A DNA stretch of 64,000 nt, from assembly GCF_954871325.1 (NCBI RefSeq), contig NC_088777.1, positions 47,779,366 through 47,843,365 of the forward strand. The letters are read 5' to 3'. This DNA is from Gordionus sp. m RMFG-2023. Lineage: Eukaryota > Nematomorpha > Gordioida > Chordodea > Parachordodidae. A program made the translations under genes and the position numbers. Under the pieces are notes generated by a model. It was given only the letters and a program-made list of their open reading frames with translations, did not search any database and was not told the DNA's origin. Below, one piece after another: positions 11,601-22,600 of this stretch. The first letter of the stretch is position 1. Each line of letters opens with the position of its first letter.

Positions 11601-14436
11601 TTTATAATCAATAAAGTTAGAATATCGAAGCGATACTAAATTAAAATATGCAATACATCATTGCAAATTATAATCATATGACAAAATCAGACAATAATAA
11701 TGTTAACTTTCGTAAAATTAAGGAGAATTTATTTAATATTAATTACAATTAATATATGAAGGTTAAATTATTTAAACAGATAAATTTATTACACTAAATT
11801 ATTTTTAAGGCAAAATTTAAATGACTAATTTAGTAATTAGAATTTTTTTTTATCATATAATTCACGCAAAGAATATATTATTTAATATTACATATAGATC
11901 ATAATTCATTCAACTTATAACCTTAAAATGAAAGATATCTTTAATATAAAAAATGTATATTTATTAAATACAAACCTCAAAAATTATATTAAGAATTGTG
12001 GATATCTGCGTGTTTCGAATATAAAATCTATATTTTATGGGAATCCCGGGATTGGGGTATTCTTTTCGTACTATTACTGTCAGTCCATTCATAGAGTACT
12101 CTCTCAAACTGTTAGTATCGATTAAAACGGAACCAATTCTTACACCTTCATAATAAATGTAATACATGTATATGTTTAAAAAACAATGATATTTACCTAT
12201 CACATATGGCGGTGGCACAAGAAAAAGCACTTCAAAATTACAAGTAGTCGCAGCAACGCTCTTTCTCACAGTAAAAAATTGCATGTTGGTGAGAATCTCT
12301 TAAATCATACATAACATATTTGATAGATATTATGTAGTAAAATATATATAATAAATTTCAATTTTTATTTTAAATGACATCGACATTTTATTTTTGTTTT
12401 ACTGGCTGCGAATGTTAATGGCCTAGATTGCGGTTCTTCTTTGTCTAAATATATATTATCTCTTCCACCTGACAATAAGCAGGCTTGTAATAGTTTACGT
12501 CCCACACTGGAAGTATCTGTAATTGGTTAACAAATTTATTTTTGCCAATAATGATAAAAATATTTAAAATATTAATCTTTAATAATAGTTTCTTATTGAT
12601 GCCTTTTGTAACAATCTCGAATAAAAAAGAATCGTATTAATTTTCAGAGGGTTTTTTACTTCAATAATAATATGATTTTGTTGTATAAATTATTTCCTTA
12701 TATTTGCACAATACCTTTCTTTTCGCTGTTATTAATGTAAAATTTAAACTAAAATAAATTATAACTGTTTAAAACAATTCCATAAGAAAGTTGTTACAAC
12801 TGATATTGGAAATGTTTTAAAACAAGTATTTGCAAATTAAATAATTAATAAATTAAAATTTTTGATTTCCCTTCACGTTTACATTTTTATGGGTTCCATA
12901 ATTGAATATTAGCAATTATATTAGAGAGTAAGAGAGAATATGTTCTAAATTATAAATTATTTGTCATCTTTATATTTTGTTATTTTTATTAGTGCCAAAA
13001 TTTATTTTCAAGGAAAGAGGAAACGATTTTTTAAAGGAATCTGATGACTCTAAAGAATGAAAAATCCTAAATTCTTGGAGATTGTTACATCTTTAGCAAT
13101 CTTTAAACTTCCATCCAGAAAAAATCATTTTTGTGAAATATAATACACCACGGGCATCTCAAACACATAGGATTGTTTAAAAAGTCCGAATAGGGTCGAT
13201 TTAAATAAATAATGACCGGATAAAGATTATACCTAAAGATTTAGCATTTTACTGCCTATCAAAATCTCCAGGCTGACATAATATTTGGCTAAAATTTTAA
13301 ACGGCTCGTTTTTAAAAAATTCACCAGAATCGGACATCTAACAGATTTACCAACACCTATTGAAACAAGTGCTCAACACAACAAAAGCTCTGCTTAGAAA
13401 TAAATGAACTTGTTCATCAGATGACAATTTTTGAGAAAATTACTATCAAAAAAGATATTATAAGGTATTGGATGGCTCAAAAAAATATGGAAGTTTTTAC
13501 GTTAGCCTTGTTGGATTACATATTTTTTTAAAAATATTTTTATTGGAAATTATAACACGAAATATCTAAAAATATCAAACAAATCCAATTTTTAAAATAA
13601 ATTTTATTGGTATAAAATAAGCTGATAATTGAAATCAGAGTTTGAAAAAATAATATTCGCAAATTTTGAGCAAGAAAAAGAAAGAAAAGAAAGACCCTGA
13701 TGATGGCAAAATTAAAGATTTTTTTTTAAAAAAAGACGAAAAAAAGTTAAAAATTATGATTTCACCATGAAAGATTTTTTATGCATAAAAATCACGATAG
13801 ATAATATTTGGAAATTCTAGCTAATATTTAAAAATCATTAAATAAAATACAAAAATTACACGAGTATTGTAATTGCGTTTTAGAGTTTGAATAAAATTTC
13901 AAAATTAAACCTCTCTTTTTGAATTAAAAATCCAATTATTTAGTTATTTGCAGCGTCCAGATGACAGAAAATTTACTGAAGGCAAACACTCTCTCTAAAA
14001 ACCTGTATACCTATTTTTCCTAAAGGACTAAAATCGCATCTACATAATTAATTACTGAATTGTTAATTTAATTTTTATAAACTTAAAAAAAATTCAAAAC
14101 CCCATGGATTTCCTAAAACTTTTTTATTATTGGATAATATAGTTCGAAAATCATTTTTTTATTGAATTAATTAACGAGATTGATAAAGGGAAGTTGTTTT
14201 ATTTTAATTAGCGATATTTCCCAAAAATTTGTATTTATATATAATTGAATGGTAAAGTGTTTTAAATTATAATTTTCTTACCTTGGTTGAAACTCAGCCC
14301 ATAGTTGGTCGCAAATATCAACAAAATTACGAGACCCTAATAGGAAAAAAAACAGAGAAAGATAAATTGGTTATAATGAACATTTATGAATAAATAAATT
14401 TATTACCAGAAAAATAGAAGTTGAATTCTTTGCCAT
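8658..14436 (-). CDS. Gene B: secreted protein with basic Thr/Pro/Arg repeat tail (6 exons)
   Basis: Exons on the minus strand are 14436-14407, 14336-14282, 12516-12403, 12298-12197, 12145-11976 and 10538-8658; they sum to 2352 bases, 783 residues. Exons 1 and 2 give MAKNSTSIFL-GLVILLIFATNYG, a clear signal peptide. Exons 3 to 5 repeat the family domain: SSVGRKLLQACLLSGG, then QFFTVRKSVAATTCNFE with VPPPYVIG, then MNGLTVIVRKEYP and YRFYIRN. Exon 6 opens with TIIGNPVRTLEGTIFY and NGIIPGI and runs on into about 590 residues of Thr with Arg, Lys, Pro, Ile, Ser and His. The tail is strongly basic, with no visible membrane anchor. Many Thr next to Pro suggest heavy O-glycosylation (inference). Exon lengths 55/114/102/170 equal those of A and C. 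Function unknown; an extracellular matrix, mucus, coat or adhesive role would fit the composition but is a guess. Confidence 0.8.
8700..10200 (-). repeat. Coding minisatellite in the tail of gene B
   Basis: Seven copies of a unit are marked by the motif gtacttggtttaat (plus strand) at 8836, 9010, 9166, 9355, 9529, 9703 and 9859. The spacings are 174, 156, 189, 174, 174 and 156 bases, all multiples of three. In protein terms a unit holds KPSTRPNTIRSKTT, HNITRIHKTTKTRSPKTT and a variable number of TTRTP pentapeptides followed by HKTTKTTKI. Length changes come mainly from gain or loss of TTRTP-type blocks. Keeping the frame through every length change argues that the repeat is translated. Confidence 0.9.
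10539..14406 (-). other. Introns of gene B
   Basis: The introns are 14337-14406, 12517-14281, 12299-12402, 12146-12196 and 10539-11975. The two long ones contain only AT-rich sequence with scattered repeat fragments, for example an aaacggctcg piece near 13300 that recalls the TA-flanked MITE family found further along. No gene was seen in them. Confidence 0.6.
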
Positions 14437-14528
14437 TTTAAAATAATTATAAAAATTGGGATTATTTTGGGATGGTAATTAAATAATGTTTAGTTTTAAA
14501 ATATTAATTTTATATCCAGATATTTCTG

Positions 14529-14538
14529 CCTTTATATA
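14529..14538 (-). promoter_or_regulatory. TATA box of gene B
   Basis: On the minus strand TATATAAAGG lies about 95 bases upstream of the first ATG of gene B (14436). It matches TATATAAGG upstream of gene A. Motif and position only. Confidence 0.5.
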
Positions 14539-15312
14539 CTAACCATATTGGGCATCAATTATCAAAATTTATTTTTAATATAAAATATTTTAAACTGAAG
14601 GTGAAATAGACATTTGATACCTTTATAAATTTAATTTTAAACATGGATATTTAATGTTAATATGGAAGATACTAACATCTATATTATTTGTTTTGGAGTA
14701 AATTTATGTAATATGATAATATATATATATTTTTTAAAAAACTTGATAATTACAACAAGGTTAAAGTTCCAACCTTCAATTTAAGGTGTTTAAATAAATA
14801 GTTTTAAAATACTATGATAAAAACTTAAAAAAAAATAAAATATTTTTGTGTAAATATGAAATATGAGCATTTATTGGGCTAAGTTTGAATTTTACATATT
14901 TTATATATTTAAAATAGGTTGCCAACGGGTATATCATTAGCCTTGAAGAGTGGGGGGGGGGGGGGTATAAATTACAAAAAATTTAGATTTTAAAAATATA
15001 TTTAAAAATAAAAAGTCGGCAGTCTCTTGCAAATGAGGAGGTGGGTGAGCTTATATTAGATACAATGACATTTAATACCCTATCATTTACTGCTATTCAT
15101 TTCGAAGAGTCGTTATATTCGAATCGGCTGGTCGTACACCATTTTAGTTAACCAAAATAATTTACAAAATGGCTTGCCAGCAGTTGGTCCATATTGATAT
15201 ATATTTAAGTTTACTAATCGTCACCGTTAGCCTAGGTATGACTATATGTCATTGATCTAGGGTTACCAAATTTTATTTCTCTTTGTGTAGCTATGCAAAA
15301 TCGCTCCACTCA

Positions 15313-15650
15313 AGCCGGCCAGTCTTGAACGGGAGCCGAACAAATCGCCTCAGCCTTCAGACGTGAACCGAAAAAACGGCTCAGCCATGGAACACCGATA
15401 AAAATTGGCTCAGCCTCGGAACATGAGTTGTAAAATCAGCTGAGCCTTGGAGATCGAGCTGAAAAATTGGCTCATTCTTTTTTAGCCACAGAAATCTGCT
15501 CAAACCTGGTATACGAGTCGAAAAAATGGTTTAAACTTGGAGCTCGATTAAAAAAATATTGGCTTAGCCTAGGAGCGCCAGTCGGAAAAAATAGAATAAG
15601 TCTTGGAGCACGAGCCATAAAATTAGCTCAGCCTTGAAGTTCGAGGCGGT
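15313..15650. repeat. 31-bp imperfect tandem repeat, about 11 units
   Basis: Units follow the pattern ggctcagccttgga, acacgagccg, aaaaaat, with spacings of about 28-33 bases. The unit is much richer in G and C than its surroundings. Copies differ from each other at many positions, so the array is old. It lies midway between the divergent starts of genes B and C. Confidence 0.8.
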
Positions 15651-16692
15651 GGGGAAGGGGGGTTCTTGGTAAATTAATTTTATATTTTATTTTTCAGATC
15701 GTCTTTCATTCAAAATGATATCTGAATACTAACCTGGTTTATCATCTCATAAATTTTGTTTTTAATGGTGGGAGATGGGTGGAGGGTTAAAAGGACCAAA
15801 TTAATTTTCGCTCAGGTCTCCTAAGGTTAAAATATCGAAACCAATTATCTTAAAATGATTAAAATAACAACTTAAGCCCGACCTGGATTTTAGAAATAAT
15901 TCAATTTTTTAATCACGACTTTGCTGCGCAGATTTTTTAAGTTTCTTCATTTTAAAATAATTTAATAATTTTGGCAGTATTTTCCTAAATCATTAAGAGA
16001 AAACCCAAAAAATATGGGAATCAGGGCTATTCGCCCTTGTTTAGACCGGATTCCGGGAAGGACTGGAGCAAAACATCCGGTTGTAATTTTTAAAATCGTT
16101 AAAAGGATTTATTCTATTGGTATAAGAATTTTTCTTTTCCTTTTTGCATTTAAATTTTAATACTGAACCCTTTGCTATTATACATAACTAAATCATTCAT
16201 AAGGTATAATTCACACTTGAAATGAATGCAGAATACAACAAATAAATTACAATAATAATTAAAAATAAAAAGAAAATTTTAATTCTTGATTTATAACTAT
16301 TATCCGAATAAATTTCGGTAATTTTTTATATATTCTTATACATAAAACTATAAATATGTATTCTGACACTCCAAAATATATATCAAATTACATAGAAAAT
16401 CATTCCAAATGATGTTTTGTTACTACTGATAAGAATAATAAAATAGTTTTCTTACCTTTTAATATCGTTAGAAATTAAAGATAACATATTTGTTATTGAA
16501 GTTATCATATTACCCAAATTGGTTCCAAAATGCTTTTCAAATGGCATAATAAGTCAACCTAATATATTTCAATGTTAAATCTAATATATTGATGTAAAAA
16601 CTTGGCATTCCTTTTCAAGTTGGGGAAATTCGATAAAAAGACTTGATAAGAATTTTTACAATAACATTACAATAAAATTTACAAATATATGA

Positions 16693-19600
16693 ATGCATTT
16701 GAATTCGCTGGTAAAACAAATTTATATTTAATTTTAATGAGGCCAAACCTTAATTTTTCAATTAGTGTGTTGCAATTTTCTTGGCTATTGGTATCAACTA
16801 TGGACTGGCTTTCAACTCTGGTAAAAAAATAATAATATTTCATTTAATATACCAAAAATGGTCTAATAAATAATAAATTTTAAGAGGAGGAAATTAAAAC
16901 AAATTTTATTAAATGTCATTTAATATATTATAATATAAATAATAAAACCATTTTTTTAATTTTATAATTGGGCAAAGTAAAATTTTATTGGCTAAATTTA
17001 ATCTTGGGACAAATATAGAACCTGTTTTTACCGGGCTTGGTTCGAAAAATGTTTTATATATTTTCCTAATTTGACGTTAATATTTGGTTTAGTAATAGGA
17101 TGGAACGGCCACTAAATATAATATGTGTTATCTAAAATATAATTTTTCCTCTTATAATAATGCTATACATAAATTGTAGTAATATTGGAATTGGGAGAAA
17201 ATTGAAATATTTAATCTTTATAAATTTACCCGGTAAAATTATGTAACATTAAAAAAAAAAAATGAAAAGGGTTATACAAAAAATTAAAAAGAGAAAGTAT
17301 GAAAAGGATTCATAGATTTTAGGCGGACTAAACATATGCCTATATAATAGTTTGGCATTGTAACATACAAATCCTGAGGATAATTAAATGAGGGGAAAAT
17401 ATTTGCTAAAAAATAATAGTATTACAGATTATTTATTTAATAAATTTGTATAATATTAATTATAAAATGGCAGGTTAAGAAAAAATTATAAGTTCTAAAA
17501 CAAAAAATGAAATATACTCGGAACGTTGCGTTAATAGAAGTATATTCTATATATCCCCAATATTAATAGGTATATAAAGCCTGGCCCGGCCCTAAATGCC
17601 GGAAATTTTTTAAGTACGTATATTCTATATATCCCCAATATTAATAGGTATATAAAGCCTGGCCCGGCCCTAAATGCCGGAAATTTTTTAAGTACTTGCT
17701 CTGTCCTTTAAAATTTTACAAAAAAAAACTGGCCCGGCCAGTTAAAAGTTTACGAAAAGTCCGGTTCTCATATTTTTAATAAATCAAATTCATTCCTATG
17801 ACAATTAAGACTTTTCTCTCCCTTTATTGCTAGCTATTTCCAAAATAAACGCCTTATATAAATTAATTGCGTTTGATATCTGTATTGTGTTATACGTAAT
17901 TTAATCATATCATAAACAACTAATTTTTTTGTGAATTAGGCTATATTAATTATAGATATAGTATTTTAATTAGACAGCTCTTAATTAAAAATTGCAAAGA
18001 AATATATTTTATAATTTATTTCTATATAGTATTAATCAAAATATTAGCATAAAATCCAGGAAAAAATATATATCAAAATTTTTTATGCCCGGAATAACCT
18101 ATTAAAGAGATTTTCTAGGTCTTAGTTAAATTTTGATGTAGAAATTGTCCAACGAGCGAATTTTTTTATATACGAATACAATGCACGACCACGGCCAAAT
18201 TTTTTGACCAGCACATTAAATTTTTTGCATAGCGCGGGCAGTGTTATAATTTTTTTTTAAATTCTTGGAAAGGCCTGCGGGCAGGCGGATTTAAGGACGG
18301 GCCGGCCCGTGTTACCCATACTCATTATTGTATATATTAAATATATTATATATATTATATAATAATATTATGAATACACAATGATGTTAAAATTTACCAA
18401 TAAATAACATAGGTTTTCTGAATGTGGGTCGTAGACCATTACAACTCTGTATATTGTCAGGTGGAAAGCAAAATGTATATTTATCAAAAGATTTAGACCA
18501 AAATGAACCAATTTCATTCGTGCAGAGTAAAAAAAATAAATATATAGTAATATCTCAATTAAGTATTATTTTGTTAAAATTTATTTAGAAATATTATATC
18601 TAATTTGTTAAAATATATTATAAAAAAATTATTAAGAGATTCCCACTAACGTACAATTTTTTTCTGCGAGAAAACCTTTCGATGAAGCTGTTTGCAATTT
18701 TGAATTGATATTCTATTTACCACCGCCATATGTGATAGGTAATATAATGATTTTTTTACAGAAAATAGAAAAAAATAATATTGTATAGGCGTAAGGATTG
18801 GTAATACTTTAGTTGATACTAAAGATATGACGGATTATTCTATGAATGGATTAACCGTAGTTGTACGAAGAGAATTTCCAGATTTTGGAGTTTTCAAAAA
18901 ATTCAGATTCTATGTTAGAAATTCGAGGATATCATCAATTCTCAGCGTAGATTTCGAGGTTTTCATTTAGTACTTATATATATATGATAAAATTTAATTT
19001 TAAAACGTTTGTTTATCAAAATGATGAAATAGTGTTACAAATAAATTAAATCGACAAAGAAAACACGATTTTAAACCCTACCCCCTAAAATTTTTCTAAA
19101 ATTTTTACAAGAATTTATATATGTCATAATGAAGAGAAAATTTTAACATCAATTCCCAAACAACGGCTGATATATGGGCCTTTAAACCTAAAAAATATGA
19201 GGTATTTTTGGGAAAAATGGACAAATTTCTTTGGATATAGATAATTGAGCAATAAGCGTCATTTAAATTTATTTGTATAGCCTAATAATAGGCATTTAAA
19301 GTTATATAGTAAATGTAAAAAAATTTTAAATGTCAAAACCGGAAATAGAAAACTACAAATATTCAAGAAATCAAATTGGTATTCTATCAATTTAAATTGA
19401 ATATTTTCATTGCTAGAATGTGTTGTTTTAAATTTATTTTTCAATTCATTCATCGTTAATATTAAGATTATCTTCTGAAAAAAATTTTCAAAACATATTT
19501 CTCAAATTTTTCTTTCCTATAACGCAAATTTGATCGTTAATGATTTATTCTGGTTAATCGTTCAAAGAAAGCACATTTCTTAGGCCTTCACAACCTATAT

Positions 19601-22600
19601 GTTTTATCCAAATTGTGAAAAATTTAGGTGCCAAGTAAATATATTACTTATATAGCCCCCCTACACATATTTAATCTTTTATTTAAATCTGAAACCTGCA
19701 GTCGCGACCCTAAGCCTGGCCTAGTAACACAGGCCTTAGCGGTACTTCAATTATTTTAAATATACAAGGGCAAGGCCTAAAAATCTTGGTCGGGCTATGC
19801 AAATGGTACTCCTACAGGTTTCTGATTTAAATACATGATATTTAAGAGCTTTTCTTTACAATTGACTAATAAATTGTCATATCTCCATAAACCTGAGATA
19901 GGTTCAACTTAAAATTTTGCACATTTATTATCTAGATCTATATCTATATATAAAAGAATTTGAGAGAGAAAAAAAAATGTCGATTTGATTTTATGACTAT
20001 TACCAGTTTTCTATTTCCGTTTCTTAATTTTTTTTAAAAAAATATATAACATTAAATAACTTTAAAGGCCTACCATTAGACTATATTTATATATAGCTTC
20101 TAGCTTCATTATATACAAAGATATTTAGAAATTAAAAAGAATAGATTTTTAGAGGCTCGTATCCCGGCTGCTGTTTAGAGTTGGAGGCAAAATTTTATCT
20201 TTATTTTAGAAAAATCTTAGAGGGTCGGGTTGAAACTCATGTTGATTTGTCATGGATTTCGCCATATATATGATATTAAAAACCAGAGTTGGCCAGTCCG
20301 GCGTATACTTGTGTCTATTCAATATAATAAAATCATTTTGTATCTTGTATCTTTTTGACATTTTTAATAATATACTTATATCTGTATCTAAGATTGTATC
20401 TTTTTCATTTTCTCGACAACATAGATTAAAACAGATTTTTTTATATATATTTTTATTTAAAAAAAAATACAAATTACTAATTTGCTAGGAGATTTTAGTT
20501 TCCTCGAATCTCAATGAAAACTTTCTTTGATTTAATATAAAATTGATTGTTTTCTTTGACTTTAAAAAAAAATGTGATATAGTTTTTATGTTTTATAAAT
20601 TTTAATATAATTTTATATATGTTATTTTTGATATATTTTTTTTATAATATATAAAAGTTTTAAATCGAAAAAAAAAATATATTCACAGATATGTTTTTTT
20701 CTACGTGGACTTGAATTAATTTTGTTGTTTTCCCTTCTTGCTTGTTTATATATTTACTCCGGTTATTTTTAAACGATTTTATACAGGTCCGTTCTAATTC
20801 AACTCCGTCCTATCGATTTTATTAAGTCTATTTCCGATTCTTATTCATTTTGGGTGTTTTAAAATTGATGATCTTACATATTTAAATAAGAGAAATCTAA
20901 TATAAATAAAGATAAAATGTAAAGAATTTATTTTGAAAATTTATGACACATATAATTTTATATTCATAAATTAGACGATAGTTGGTAGTAGTATCAAAGT
21001 CTTAGAAGCCACAATATATTATGAAGATAAATTAATACCAGATTTTAGAGTTGGAAGCCTTTCTGATAATATCACTGTTCAAACTATACCTGTTAACCTT
21101 ACCACAATTATAACAACCGCGATCTACACTAATGCAACTGTAATGAACTCTAATACATCCACTATAAACATTAATACAATAAAAAATAAAAATATAACTA
21201 ATATAAATACTAATGCAACCTGGGAACTAATTTACACGACTACTCGCAGACATAGAATTAAAACACAAAAAAATACAAAAACCCTTATAACAACAAGAAC
21301 TTTTAAAACCACTACTCCTAGAACTAATATACCCAAAACTATTAGAAGACATAAAACAAAAAGATCAAAAATAAAAACCTCTAAAACTGATAGAATTCCT
21401 AAAACTAGTAGAACTCGCAAAAGTACTAGAAGCCCAAAGTTTACTGAAACCTTTATAACTAGTAGAACCCCTAAATATACAAAAACTCCTAAAACTACTA
21501 AAACCCTAAAAACAACTACAAGAACACCAAAAACTACCCCGGAAACTACTAAAATCCCCAAAATGACTAAAACTAAAAAAACAACCATCAAAAATAATCT
21601 TGTAACTAATACCACAACTCCGATTACTATTACTATACCTGCAAATAATATTACAACTCCGACAACTACAACGATAATTACAACTTTCACATCTCCTACC
21701 AGCATAACAACGACAACTATAGCTAATAGCCTTACAACTACTATCCCAAATGTGACGAATACAATACCTACAACAAATATTACCACTACTCTTACAACTA
21801 TTGCTACAACTCCAACAATTACAACCTCACCAACTACTACCTCTCCTATAACTATTGCCAACACTTCGACAACCATCATTAATGCCACGCCTTTTCCAAT
21901 ATCAACTACTAGAGTTCTCAGAACTACTGGAATTACTATACCAACCAGACCCATTAAAATTACTAGAACCCCTGTAACAAATAAACCGATATCCACTAGA
22001 AGATTTAAAACGAAAAGACCAAAAAGAAAAAGAACTCATAAAACTGATAGTACTTCTAAAACTAGTAAAATTCTCATAACAACTTCTACCTTTAAAACTA
22101 CTAGAACCCTTAAAACTACTAGAACCATCAAAACTACAAGAACTCCAATAACTACAAGAACTCCAACAACTACAAGAACACCAGAAACTACAAAAATCCC
22201 CATAATGACTAAAACCAAAAAAACAACTATCAAAAATAACAATATAACTACTAATCTTGTACCTAATACCACAACTCCAATTACTACTACTATACCTACA
22301 ATAATTATTACAACTCCGGCAACTTCAACGACAATTACTACTTTCATATCTACTACTAACATAACAACGACAACCATAGCTAATAGCCTTACAACTACTA
22401 TCCCAAATGTGACGACTACTATACCTACAACAAATCTTACAACTATTGCTACAACTCCGACAACTACAACTCCGCTAACTACTACCTCTCCTATAACTAT
22501 TGCCAACACTTCGACAACCATTATTAATGCCACGCCTCCTCCAATATCAACTACTAGAGTTCTCAGAACTACTAGAATTACTATATCAACCAGACCCATT

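Larger units (their letters stand above)
14437..16692. promoter_or_regulatory. Shared 2.3-kb interval between divergent genes B and C
   Basis: Genes B (minus) and C (plus) start at the two edges of this interval, so it must hold both promoters unless each has distant ones. It contains the TATA box of B, a run of 14-15 G near 14951, a 31-bp tandem repeat array (about 15313-15650) and, near its right edge, a GATAAAAAG sequence about 60 bases before the ATG of C. No coding sequence was seen. Use as a bidirectional control region is an inference from the layout. Confidence 0.4.
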
